A stretch of 64,000 nt of DNA from Triatoma infestans. Its lineage: Eukaryota > Arthropoda > Insecta > Hemiptera > Reduviidae. The notes below the pieces were generated by a model. It had not been told where the DNA came from, searched no databases, and saw only the letters and a list, made by a program, of their open reading frames with translations. A program made the translations under genes and the position numbers. Position 1 is the stretch's first letter; the number at the start of each line of letters is the position of its first letter. The DNA lies in NCBI GenBank assembly GCA_011037195.1, contig JAAEAF010003387.1, positions 1 through 64,000 on the forward strand. The letters are read 5' to 3'. Of this stretch, positions 32,274 through 43,249 are shown one piece after another.

Positions 32274-32495
32274 AGGCGTCTCAACATCTGTGGTTATTTG
32301 CGCCCGGAGCCTTCTCAGTGCACTGCCGGCCTCCGAACAGTGTTCTCCCGTTACAGACAACACTGTCCATCAACCGGACAGTGAGCTGTATGGGCTCCTG
32401 AGGAAAGAAAATCTAAGGGAGCACGGCTGTGATTCGAACCCCGTTGATCTCCGCGTTGCTGTCCAGCGCGCTACCACTGAGCTAATCCCTTCCCT
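32241..32495 (-). mobile_element. tRNA-derived SINE with poly-A tail
   Basis: On the minus strand: GGAAGGGATTAGCTCAGTGG (A box), a loop-like GGACAGCAACGCGG, GGGTTCGAATCACAGCC (B box), CTTAGATTTTCTTTCC, GCTCACTGTCCGGTTGATGG, TGTAACGGGAGAACACTG, GGCCGGCAGTGCACTGAGAA, ending in a 26-nt A tail (T run at 32241-32266). GCTACGCTA before the T run and GCTACCTA after the head may be an imperfect target duplication. It abuts the A tail of the Jockey fragment. Confidence 0.75.
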
Positions 32496-32624
32496 GCTAC
32501 CTATTGTTTCCTCAGAACCCCCACCCCTTAATCAATTTCCCCCCCAAAATCAATTTTTCCAAGAAAATTTTACAAATAAAAGCGATACGTATTTATATGT
32601 GTGTCAGTTCTAAAATAGTTTAGG

Positions 32625-32947
32625 AATGCCTAGATAAACTTAATGACCTAAGCAGAAGGAATAAAGTCACCCTTTGGTCGGTGTCAGGGCATGTTGGCAT
32701 TGAAGGGTGTGGCATTGATGGCCGACGCTCTAACAAAGTTAGCTGCTGCATCCCCGCTTCAAAGGCCTGATCAATTTATGGAGTCAGCGACCAGTTTCTC
32801 TTGGAAGTACTTAGGAAGGAGGAGGAGGTAAAGGAGGTCTCAACTCTGGAACTCACTCCCCGGACTGCGCGGCAGGTTTGGGAAATTATAACCAACGGAG
32901 ATCTCTGTGAGGCTGCCACCCAGAGAAAATTCAATAAACCTGAGTAG
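32625..32947 (+). pseudogene. LINE RNase H remnant, outer copy
   Basis: Plus-strand CLDKLNDLSRRNKVTLWSVS then GHVGIEG, and after a frame change ADALTKLAAASPLQRPDQF, is the end of an I-group RNase H (WVPGHVGIEGNE.AD.LAK). A weakly conserved linker follows up to 32947. The segment is interrupted there by another LINE with a 10-bp duplication. Confidence 0.65.
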
Positions 32948-32957
32948 TTACCAGGAG

Positions 32958-33860
32958 GAGGACAGATGGCTCCAAAACACCGACTGGAGTCGGAGCTGGG
33001 GGTCTATGGGGGCAGGCCCAAAGTCAAGATTAAGGCCAGGGAAGTACGCCACCGTCTTCCAGGCCGAAGTTGTGGCTTACAACTCCGCGCTAAGGAGATT
33101 ATAAGGCAACGGTTAGTGGGTAGAAGAGTGGCCATATACTGCGATAGTCAGCCTGCCCTGAAGGCACTTTCCTCACACCAAAGAGTCTCAAGACTGGTGT
33201 GGGACTGCCTATCTGCCCTAACCGAGGTGGGTGCTCGGAATGAGCTGACACTCGCCGATGCCGGGTCATGTGGGTTCCTTGGCAACGAAAAGGCGGATGC
33301 CCTGGCGCGGGAAGGCTCGAAGGATACCTTTATAGGCCCCAAGCCCTCCTGCGGGTTGCCCAGGAGCCTTATTAACGCTTCTATCAAGGAATGGCTAGAA
33401 GATCAGCGTCTGCGATGGTGGAAAAGTACGCCAGGGCAGAGGCAGGCTAAACTCTTCATTAAGAGACATCTGCCTAAACTTACCAAGGACGTACTGAGTC
33501 ACAGTCGAAGGAATATAAGGCTAATAGTGATTCTACTAACAGGGCATTGTAGGCTGAATAGGCACATGCACCATTTATTACTTGCAGACAACGCATTATG
33601 TTGTTTCTGTAGGACCGAGGAGGAAACCCCGGTACACATCCTTTGCGAGTGTGCCGGACTGGCGAGAATAAGGTTTCTTCAACTGGGAACTAGTAATCTC
33701 GAAGCCACGAGCTTCATGACGGAGCCACTTTCAGCTTTGCTAGGCCTGATTAAGAGAGCAAAGCTAACGGATGTACTATGCTACCCAGGGGATCCACAAT
33801 AGACCACTCAATGAAGGTCGAAGTGGAATGAGACGTGGCCCTCCCCAATCTTATCTTATC
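32958..33860 (+). pseudogene. LINE RNase H and C-terminus, inserted in another LINE fragment
   Basis: Flanked by TTACCAGGAG at 32948-32957 and 33861-33870, with a 3' tail of TCTTATCTTATC before the second. Residues from 32960: TDWSRSWGSMGAG and KYATVFQAEVVAYNSALRRL (first Asp and Glu of RNase H; the usual YTDGS is NTDWS), then in the next frame RRVAIYCDSQPALKALSSHQ with the third acidic residue, CGFLGNEKADALAREGS, LLTGHCRLNRHMHHLLLADN and CCFCRTEEETPVHILCECAG. The usual WVPGH before CGF is ADAGS, so the His is lost. The frame is broken once near 33100. 278 residues remain open from 32966 to 33802. Confidence 0.78.
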
Positions 33861-33939
33861 TTACCAGGAGTTGGAGGGGAATATACTCTTCTTAGAGCAG
33901 GTCAGGTTATTAGCATTCCATATGGATCTTTACCTGATG

Positions 33940-34050
33940 GAGGTATTTTGACGGTATTCGCCTGGGACATCTGCTTGGGCAGACTGCGGCACCAAGGGTG
34001 CATAGCACAATAGATCGTAAAGGTCGCAGTGCATTGGACCCCATCCAAAA
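33940..34050 (+). mobile_element. SINE tail fragment
   Basis: AAGGGTGCATAGCACAATAG, ATCGTAAAGGTCGCAGTGC and a final A run match the 3' body of the CTAGCAA-type SINE (CACAATAGATCTTTCAGGTCGCAGTGC). Confidence 0.5.
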
Positions 34051-34054
34051 AAAA

Positions 34055-35590
34055 AAAAAATTATATGTGTAGATACGTAGTATACGAACTTTAAAGAAAA
34101 TCCTAAGGACTGTTTTCAAGAAAATCACGAAAAAAACTGAAACAAAAAAATTTAAGTCCGCACTACCGGTTGATAGATTTTGTCCGAAACCTTCGTTTCA
34201 AGATGCGATGGTAGTACTTAAACAATAATATAGTCCATTTCAGCAATAAACTGCCAGTATATTCTGTAAATTTCGAATCCTTGGCAAGCAATGTAAATAT
34301 CAAATCTGCATTACCTAAAGATAAAAGAAATGCTTATTTTAATGCTTTTGTGAGTAGAAAATGGCCTCAAGGATACTGTATTTATACAGATGGATCCAAA
34401 CATGGAAATAACTGGGTTCTGCTATGTTTGACCCCTCAGCTAATTTCTGCAAATTAATTCGGTTAAATAAACACTCAGTATTTACCGCGGAACTCATTGC
34501 CCTTCGCCTGGCTCTCCAATATATACAGCTCCCACCTCCTAAAAATTACTTAATATTATCTGATAGCCTTAGCGGTCTAATTAAATTTAAAAAAATTCTC
34601 TGCATTCACCTCCCCCAAATCATATTTTAACAGAAATCTTCGAGTTACTTAATATTTTAAAATACGAAAATATCTCTGCAAATTTCATATGGATTAAGGG
34701 GCATAGTGGGCACACACATAACGAAACCGTTGATTTATTAGCCAAAGAGGCAGCGCTGACAGGGGAATACCTGGACTACAAGTTACCCCCGTCTGACTTG
34801 AAGGGGATACTAAAGAGAAGAATAATTGAAAAATGGCAAAAGCACTACGAAACCGCTTGCACGAAGGGTAATTTCTACAAAGTAAATGTGAAGAGAGTTG
34901 ACACAGTTCCTTGGTTTAAGGAAATGGTGGCTCATAAACATATGGTAACCGCAATTATGGGCTGAGGTCAAACCACGCTGTGTGTGGCGCTTATTGGTAT
35001 AAGATAGGACAAAGAGACTCCCCATTATACGCATTTTGCAAAGTTAAAGAGGATTTCCAATATATCGTAATATTATGCCCATTATTTTCCATTCCAAGAA
35101 ATAAATTATTTGATAAATTGTTTAAATATCTGCCCTCACCTTTCCGCTATAATCAAATAATACTTTCTCGGATATTCGCAGTTCTAAATTAACTCTACGA
35201 ATTTATTAAAAACTAGAAATGCGGATAGAGGCCATCACAATATTAACGCTGGAAAACGATCTATAATGATAGATAATATAACAAACACCAATTTTGGATA
35301 AAAATCCTTATACTCTGAACACTCTCCCGCGTAAATGGTTTGGAAATAATAAATACGGAAATATATTAAAGACTGGAAATATATTATAATATACTGATGT
35401 GAGCGCTGGCTGTATGGCAAAACCAATTTTGAACTTCTTGCGACTTTTCGTTTTTGAAATATTTTGTTAACACAAACATACACACATACATTTACATAGA
35501 AATCATTGCCAACAACATTTTTTTCGTACTTTGGGCAACTCAAAACATATATTTCTGTTAAAAACTCAATTTACTAGGCGTAAGAGAAAG
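34055..35590 (+). repeat. 1-kb repeat, split by a LINE
   Basis: 34055-34225 has module and tail start sequence (AACTTTAAAGAAAATCC, CCGCACTACCGGTTGATAG, GATGCGATGGTAGTACTTAAA). The tail resumes at about 35405 (CAATTTTGAACTTCTTGCGA, then CGTTTTTGAAATATTTTG) to the palindrome ATTTACTAGGCGTAAGAGAAAG near 35570-35593, immediately followed by the next copy. Confidence 0.68.
34230..35395 (+). pseudogene. LINE RNase H region inserted in the 1-kb repeat
   Basis: Plus-strand pieces IYTDGSKHGNN (first Asp, about 34383), FTAELIALRLALQYI (Glu, about 34480-34525), NYLILSDSLSGL (Asp, about 34545), ANFIWIKGHSGHTHNE and VDLLAKEAALTGEYL (His and last Asp, about 34680-34770) give the complete D-E-D-H-D series of RNase H. 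These are spread over several frames. Behind it come HKHMVTAIMG and a cysteine-like CKVKEDFQYIVILCPLF segment. The RT part is absent, so 5'-truncated. ATAATATA near both edges is a weak candidate duplication. Confidence 0.7.
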
Positions 35591-35594
35591 TAAA

Positions 35595-36615
35595 AAATCT
35601 GGTCTGAAAACCCTCACACAACTTTCTCTCACTCCTCTCAAAATTATAATTGACAAATTTTATAGTTTGTGTACCAAATTTAACGAAATTCGTCAAAAAC
35701 TGAAAAAAAAACTGTTGTGTAAAAGCACACTTCCGGCTTACTAATTTTCTTAAAACTAGGAATTTTGACCATTTATTTGTTTCTAATTAATTTTCTTTGG
35801 ATGATAGGATTGTATAATCAACTATGATATCACTTTAGAGAAGCTGTAACCACCCCTCCCCTAAAAGTGCCCTTAAATGAATTTTCCCAGAGAAATGGTT
35901 TTTAAATAAAAGATGTAGATCTTTGGATGTTTAGTTTATATATGAAATTTTCAAGAAAATCGTCGGATCTATTTTTAAGAAAATCGCGAAAAAGTGAAAA
36001 AAAAAAAAAATCATTTAGTAAGGTGTTAAAACAAACGCACTTCCAGTTATCCGACTTTTTTCAAACTCGGAATTTCAACAACATATTTATTTCTAATTAA
36101 CACACTATTTAGATGATAGAATTGTCTAATAAACTGAAGTAGCACTTAAGATTAATACCTAATCACACCCCTCCCCCAGAGGTGCCCTTAAATGAATATT
36201 CCAGGAGAAATGTTATAAATAAAAGATGCAGATCTTTGTATGTATAGTTGATATACTTAGCTTAAAGAAAATCGTCGTTGCTATTTTTTAGAAAATTGCA
36301 AAAATGTAAAAAAAACAACTAGTAAAGTGGTACTTCCGGTTGAGGAATTTTGACAGATAACGCATCGTCAGATCTCATAGTGATACCTAAACGTGATACC
36401 AAGTTTCAAATTTCTACAGTTTTTCGTGTTTTGAGCTATGCTGTTCACATACATACATACATACACACACACATACACACACACACACATAGACCATTTG
36501 CTAAAAACCACTTTTTGGACTCAAAACGGATATTTCCGGTGAAAAATCGAAAATTTGACACGATTACAGTACTTCCTCTTACTAGGCGTAAGAGGAAGTT
36601 AAAAAAAAAAAGAAA
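35595..36615 (+). repeat. 1-kb repeat, full-length copy
   Basis: Head TCTGGTCTGAAAACCCTCAC at 35599 directly follows the end of the preceding copy. ACTTCCGG at about 35729, ACTTCCAGTTATCCG near 36031 and ACTTCCGGTTGAGG near 36334 give spacings close to 300 bp. The microsatellite lies at 36448-36490, ATTTCCGGTG at about 36530, and the terminal palindrome ACTTCCTCTTACTAGGCG, then TAAGAGGAAGTT, near 36571-36600. The best-preserved example with a head-to-tail neighbour. Confidence 0.88.
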
Positions 36616-37733
36616 AAAGAAAATACATAAAAATTGTCTAAATAAAATTTCTATTACAAACAAAGTTACAAATTGCATTTTAAATCGATTTTATTCTATA
36701 TAATTTCTTCGTAAGTCAAACGGCAAAAAATATATTATCACTCCCCTTACAATTCGGGGGGGGGGGATTTTAGGCCAAGGAAACAAAACAAAATACTCAC
36801 TTTTTAAGGAAACCAACTTTTTGTAAATATTAAGTTTTATTTCGAAATTCTCTATATTTTAGTGATATCGACAGAAAACAGACAGAAAGAAAGACAGACA
36901 AAATTCATATTTTTGTGTTACAATAGTATGAAGCATAAAGAAAAAAAACCAAAATGGCCGTAAATATTCTAAAAGAATAGACTGATATTCTTTGTTTTAT
37001 TTATTAGATTTACATTTTTGAGAGCATTGATATTACTTGTACAGTTTTGTTTTACTGAGTCAATATTTTTTTCAATATACATAGAGCCCAGTTTAGGCTA
37101 GCTAAACCAAATAACCCTCGACTCTTCTTTACTTAGGGCCTGAAAATGTAGTTGATGTATGTAAATACTTGGATTTAGCACTTCCATCAACAGAATTTCG
37201 TTCACTACCACAAATTCACTTCCAATTTCTTATTCTTACATATGTACAATGTACAAATATAAATCTTAAGGGATTAGATCTGCAAAACCCCCACGGTTTT
37301 GTAGCCTCCCGATCTCGTTCAACTTCTTTTCTTTTTTTTTTTTACTTATTCTAAGATAAAAATCAGTTTTACGCGTATTCCTTTGCTGGAACATTTAATT
37401 AATAAAATAGAGCAATTTTATGGTTTTGTTTCCATATAAGCAAATGTCTTCTTATCTTCAGTTCGTTGTTTTTATCTTGGACATTTTGCCACCACTTATT
37501 CATTTTGTAAGGCTTATAAGAAAACCGACGATAAAATAAAAATGGAAATAGCCACATTATGTAATAATCTCTAGAAATTAAAAGCGAAAAACAGTGTTGC
37601 CAATTTTCAATTAAATAAATGTTAAGATTTAGAATGAAATTTATCAAATTCAAAGTAATGTTACTAGAAATAATATAGAAATTTTTAAAACATTTGTTTT
37701 AACATTTTAAAATAAATATCAAGAATATGACAA
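36616..37733. other. AT-rich intergenic sequence
   Basis: No gene assigned. G run at 36758-36766 and T run near 37331-37342. Frames at 37169-37354 (plus) and 37399-37653 (minus) carry no recognisable domain. Confidence 0.45.
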
Positions 37734-37969
37734 TGGAAGGGAATAGCTAAATGGTTAGCGTATTGGACTCCCACGCGGACGACCCGGGTTCGAGAACAGC
37801 TGTGCTACCCTTAGATTTTTTTCTTCCTCTACAGCCCACTGTCCGGTGATTGACAGTGTTGTCTCTTATGAGAAGACACTGTCCTGAGGCGGCAGTGCAC
37901 TGAGAAAGCTCCTGCCGCCAATGACCATAGATGTTAATGGCCTTAAATAAAAAAAAAAAGCAAAAAAAA
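37734..37969 (+). mobile_element. tRNA-derived SINE with target duplication
   Basis: GGAAGGGAATAGCTAAATGG (A box), GACGACCCGGGTTCGAGAAC (B box), CTTAGATTTTTTTCTTCC, ACTGTCCGGTGATTGACAG, CGGCAGTGCACTGAGAAAGC, GCCTTAAATA and an A tail. Flanked by AAGAATATGACA (37721-37732) and AAGAATATAACA (37970-37981), one mismatch. Has no 5' module, unlike 8890-9343. Confidence 0.78.
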
Positions 37970-37982
37970 AAGAATATAACAT

Positions 37983-38286
37983 AATTTTGCTTAACATTAT
38001 CCTACCAAAAGCTTTCTGAAAGCAATAATTCCCTTTTCAATGGACGTTTCTTAGAGGTTACTGTAATGTTTTACCGCTTTTTATATCCTGTTTTAAATAA
38101 TTTTACGCTTATACAAAAAAAATATTATATTTAGTGCGAGAGTTTAGTCTTTTTTACAACTCTTGTTCGGAAAGCTGAACCTGAATATGGCTACACTATT
38201 CTCAATTAAATAAGTATTTTCTTTTATTAGATGAAAGGAATTATATTAAATAAATTTTTTTAAAAAATATTAGTAAAGTAAACATT
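37983..38286. other. AT-rich, no feature recognised
   Basis: No signal seen. Confidence 0.5.
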
Positions 38287-38674
38287 TGTAAGTTGCCTGG
38301 TCAAAATGGTGGTACAAAAGACACCGTTACAAGAGAGGTCAGAGAATTCGGTCACTCTTTGTCTTTTAACCCCTTCTAGAAATCAAATATAAAGGGAGGG
38401 TTTTTAACTACCAAGAGGAGCAATATTTCATCAGTCGTCTTTGCATTCAACCAATATTCATTCAAGAGAGAACATCAGTGCCAGTTATAAGTGTTAAACA
38501 TTTGCGTTTAAATCAATCAAGTCCAAGAATTTCTGTACAATATTCATAAGTTATTTCATTTATTACAATTAACTTGTAATTGTTATTGATATTATTCAAT
38601 AATTCAAATATAGTCAGACTGATATATAAACAAATCATTATATCTTAAACATACCTTCTCTAAAACTTAACACA
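38287..38674 (+). mobile_element. Possible LTR
   Basis: Starts TGTAAGTTGCCTGGTC and has a TATA-like AAATATAAAGGGAGG at about 38386. A candidate end ...AAACTTAACACA at about 38674 gives loosely inverted termini (TGTAAGTT / AACTTAACA). No target duplication or coding internal region found. Tentative. Confidence 0.3.
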
Positions 38675-39724
38675 CTCATAAGCCCTTTCAACAACGCTCA
38701 CGCCACATGCTACAACATACATCCATACAACACACATCTACCCAGAAACATTTCAATAAACCCAAATAAAATGCATCAAGCAAATTAGTTGTGTAAACTC
38801 TAGCTATTGAATTGTTAATGAGTGTTGACCAATTTTTTTTTTTGCAAGTTTGAGCAATAAAATTCAAAATCTACTAGGAGAGAGTAGAAAAGGGAAATCG
38901 ATTTAATCGATCGCCTTAATATAACAGAAAGTTCTTTGATTTTCGAGCTAAGCACTGAGTGCAGTCACGTGGGCCAGTTTGGACCTAAATATACCCAAAT
39001 TGGCAACTAAAAACAACCAATCGAAACAAGAAGTAATGATATACATTTTTTTTTATAATCATATATATATATTTTATAATCACATATAAACACGTGTATT
39101 CTGAGAAGAATATGACAACATAAAAACATTTCCAGATTTTAACCTTTCTGTGAACATTACAAAATAATTTCATTATATACAAATAATGATTCTATTATTC
39201 AAAGAATTAATATTTTCTCCCTAGTAGGTATCGTTTCCCGTCACCTTTAGCACTTCGTTTCACTATATAACTCGGAACTAATGGAATTACCTAAATTAAA
39301 CATTATACACAGCAAAGTTCAAGGACAAATAATTATTTACGTACCTCACTCTAACTACATTTTTTATTTTCTTATTATTGTTGGTATTGTTTAAAATTTT
39401 TATAGACTTACTTTAAAACTTTAAGGTGGTAAATTAACATATATGTAAATTTCTGTTTCAGATTATAAAGTACCTGAGTAAATGGCATTCATTTTCATTC
39501 TATTTCTCTACGTGTATGTTTTGAATGTTATTGCTCAAGTCTGGAAAAGTTGGCTAAACATTCTTAAGAATTCGAGCTAAAGTTTACACAATTAATGGTT
39601 TAATACATTTTATTGGAGAATACAAATAAAATTAATATAATAAAAGAGATAAATTACATAATTTAGTAATTTGCTGTGTAATATTATGAATACAAGTGGC
39701 TCCTTAATTTACTTAAAAAATTTT
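38675..39724. other. AT-rich intergenic sequence
   Basis: No gene or repeat assigned. A short near-palindrome GAAATCGATTTAATCGATCG lies at about 38896. Confidence 0.45.
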
Positions 39725-40735
39725 TACTTCCTCTTACTTATAAATAGTGTAAATCGCAAGTTTTGTGATTGTGCCAAAATTTGCGAAATTAAGTATGTAC
39801 CGGAAATACACGTTTTGAGATCCCCTGAGTCCAAAAAAAAAAAAGTGGTATTTATAAAATGGTTTATGTGCGTGAACAGAATATCTCAAAAATGAAAAGT
39901 TGCAAGTAGCTCAAACTTTGTTTAGATACTATCATCATATCAGACGCGAAGATTTCGGACAAAATCCATCAACCGGAAGTACCAAATTACTGAATTTTTT
40001 TTTTTTTTTTTTTAGTTTTTTGTGATTTTTCTCAAAAATGGTTCCAACTATTTTCTTTAAACTTGCTATATCAACTTCGCTTACAAAATGCTTCAACTTT
40101 TATTTGTAACATTTTTCCTTGGGAAAATTCATTGGGAGGGGAGAGGTGGGGTTAGGTTTACCTCCTAAAGTGCTATTTCAGTTTATTACACAATACTATC
40201 ACCTAAATAATATTAATTAGAATTAAATATGTTGTCGAAATTCCGATTTGTAGAAAATTGGATGACCGGAAGTGCGTTTTTATAGAAAAATATTTTTCAG
40301 TTTTCTGTTATTTTCACTAAAACAGCTTTAACGATTTTCTTTAAACAAAATACAATACATTCAAAATTACAACTTTTATTTGATATATTATTTAACACGA
40401 CTTTTTCCGGAAGTGTGGGATTATGTTTTCATCTAAAGCGCTATTTCTATTTATTATATAATTGTATTATCTAAATAACATTAAATAGAATTAAATATGT
40501 TACCGATATTTCGTGTTTGGAGAAAATTGGTCAACCGGAAGTACGTTTCTTTTGAATAGTTTTTTTTCAGTTTTTTTGCTTTCAACAAAAAACAAGTTAT
40601 TTTAATAAGTTTAGATTCTTCTACTGATATAAGATAGAAGACAAACATTTTGTAAAAATTATAAGATTGAAAAAAAATTTGTCAATTACAGTACCATTTT
40701 ATTAACTGCCGCAAGAGAAAGTCGTGTGATAGATA
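39725..40735 (-). repeat. 1-kb repeat, full-length, diverged copy
   Basis: Minus orientation: ACTTCCTCTTACTTATAAAT, TACCGGAAATACACG, GAACAGAATATCTC, CAACCGGAAGTACC at about 39973, GACCGGAAGTGCG near 40264, CAACCGGAAGTACG near 40535, AGAGAAAGTCGTGTGATAG at the end. The microsatellite is nearly absent in this copy. Confidence 0.8.
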
Positions 40736-42149
40736 TACATATATAAATCTACTTATTATTTCATATTTATATGATTCTAAAAATTCTAAACTCCACTTCA
40801 AACGTGAGAAGAACAGCGAACCATTAATATATTAGTGTCACTGTATTCTTTTAACAATAACATCATGATCGTAACATCTAATTTTCATTCGAACGTTCGG
40901 TTTACGATCTTTTACGCTAATGTGATATACACGCACCGATTAATTGATTATCTTGCTTAAGTATGAATTTTTATAGAATAGTTTCTGAATTTTTTTGATA
41001 ATGTCTTGAATGATTTTTTTTTTTTTTTGTTTACTTGAACTGCAATTTTATCACATTTATTTGAAATATTTCTCCGAGTAAATTTTGAGTTAACTGTGAA
41101 TAAGCTATTTACAGTATTGTTGAGATACAGATCGAATCGCCGCCTAGTGTACACCCCCTATGGACCAATATTTCACATTCTTGTAGCCAGACTTTATTTT
41201 AAAAGCGGTTAATACGATTTCCTAAATACTGACTAAAAAAAATAATGATGTAGTCTCGTAAAAGATTCAAAACATTGTGCTATTTACTATCTGTAACAGA
41301 TAAAAAATAGATTGCTACAAATAAATCACAAAATTTACCATCAACATTTTATAAATTGATGAACTGGGGCCCCCAGCTCAAGGCATACTGAGAGACGCAA
41401 CCATATAAGGTCCCGCGCCCCCACTAAATAAATAAGGAAAGTAGACAAGAAACTGATAAAAAAATTAATAAAACCTGATAATAATGAGTATCTTGTTGTG
41501 TGAAAAAATCGAAGCACATAATTTGACAGCGTATTTGAGAATGTTTTACCGATTTAGCTCATATTACATCAATATTGAGTACTTTATTCATTTCTCGGTA
41601 TAAAATTAAAATTATTGGACGGATGTTTATATAATACATCTAAAAATAGATCAAAGAAATTACGCAGAGCCTGTTAGAGTTAAGGCAACTTTCTTCATTT
41701 TGTAATAATTTAATTATTAACCTGTGATATTCGCGTTAATAATAAATAATTGATAATTATTATCATCTTAATAGAAGAATGAAATCACTTTGTCTTTTAC
41801 TGTTGTTTCCTAAATATTTTTAAATATATTAATCTTCGCATGGAGAAACGATGATGGTCAGCTTGAATTCAAACGAAAAGTTAAAAGTTTTAAATAATAT
41901 ATTTAGCTAGATAATTTTTATTTGAAAAATATTTTGTTAAACCTCTGATCTATTATGTAATCAATCAATTTTATTACTACGATGTTCGACTTTCAAGGGT
42001 ATTTGAAGAATTAAATAATTTCTTTTAATTAATTAAATAATTAAATAATTTCTTTTGGGTTTTATTCCACCTTTGTTACATCAAAATTAAATATATTTTA
42101 ATATTAAAACTGAACTTTTCAAAAAAATTCAACTTTTATGAAAAAAAAA
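40736..42149. other. AT-rich intergenic sequence
   Basis: No coding or repeat assigned. A GC-rich patch at 41365-41425 (GGGGCCCCCAGCTC, GTCCCGCGCCCCC) ending AAATAAATAAGG may be the end of an unknown insertion. Confidence 0.4.
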
Positions 42150-42665
42150 CTTCATTTTACTTAACAAAAGTTTTTTGTGTGTCCATATTCTTGACATTTT
42201 GATACTTTGAGGAATTTGTCAAAATTTGTGTCTGGGTTCTACTCATTTGTATTACCACTTGACAAGAGTCTTTTTAGTTGGAAAATAGATTTCGCCGCTG
42301 AATTGTTTTCTATTTCTGCTGTACAAAGGGGTGTTGGATGTTTATCTTTATTGTGAAGTCTGGTGACTTTCTGTACCGTGTAGTTAGCAGAAAGTTCTTC
42401 ACTAATTTCGTGTTTGGTTAATGAGTAAGGTACACCACCTCATAGTATGGACTGATTTTAGACGTTTAGTACTGTCTTCAGGGTTAAGAAATGTGAAGAA
42501 TTTCAATTTTGAGTCTGGATAAAACTTTGAAATAGCTTTGAAATCATCAGAGGTGCTGAGATGAATTTTTATTTTACTATTACATTGCTTAATGTGAAAA
42601 TCTGATTTTGCAAACAGTTTTATATTTTTGGTGATTTCCTGAACATTTATGGCTTCTTGTAAGAA
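42150..42665 (-). pseudogene. Jockey-type ORF1 (gag-like) relic
   Basis: Minus strand: FLQEAINVQEITKNIKLFA, IKIHLSTSDDFKAISKFY and FFTFLNPEDSTKRLKSV (about 42480-42665), then in another frame WGGVPYSLTKHEISEEL, YTVQKVTRLHNKDKHPTPL, IFQLKRLLSS and SKCQEYGHTKNFC (42160-42440). This is the order of Jockey-clade ORF1: an RNA-binding domain with Y.V..V.R....K.PTPL..., then a CCHC knuckle ending YGHTK..C. ORF1 protein binds element RNA. There are frame changes, and no ORF2 follows downstream on the minus strand, so it is an isolated relic. The chance frames here do not expose it. Confidence 0.68.
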
Positions 42666-43249
42666 TTTTTAATTTGGGCGCCGCTTATATGATTAGTTTC
42701 TTCTTCTTGGGTCATTTAAAGTCAATAGTGACGCAATTTTATTATTTATTTTTTTTTATTAGGTTCGTTTGTATTTGGTATCGCTTAGCAACGGTATAAT
42801 TATTTTCATAATATGTTATTGTCTCGTGGTTATTTGTGTAAAATTTTCTTTTTGTTTCCATTTTACGAGTGACGTTAATGAATCATTATAGTATTTATTG
42901 TTTTCACCTTGAAGGTTTGTTGAGTGGTGCCGAAGTATGTTCGTCGATGTCGTCTGCCCAGTAAGTTAAATTGGCTCGAATTTTAATGATGTCACCTATT
43001 TTCTTAGTCTTGTGGACAATTTGTTTTAGTTTTATTTTGTTGGTCTTTTTAGCCTAAATATTTCTCTTAAATTCAACGTATAAATATATCGTCATAACTT
43101 ATAAAGCCAGTTGTTGATACCAGTGCCTGTCTTATGTTTTTTACTCAGCCATTCTCTATCTACTTGCCCTAAATTAGTGGATACACTCATATCTTCGAGA
43201 AGCTTTAAGTAAGGATCCGCTTCATTCACTCTTCAATAGACACTGCATA
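42666..43249. other. AT-rich, no feature recognised
   Basis: May include more of the decayed Jockey-type ORF1 5' region on the minus strand, but no motif can be pointed to. Confidence 0.35.

Noticed and set aside
37399..37653. Minus-strand frame of 84 residues
   Set aside because: No recognised domain, and AT-rich composition explains its length.
38287..38800. Complete LTR element
   Set aside because: Only one possible LTR; no second copy, primer-binding site or gag/pol found within several kb.
41365..41425. GC-rich patch as an RNA gene
   Set aside because: Too short, and no fold or family that I can support.
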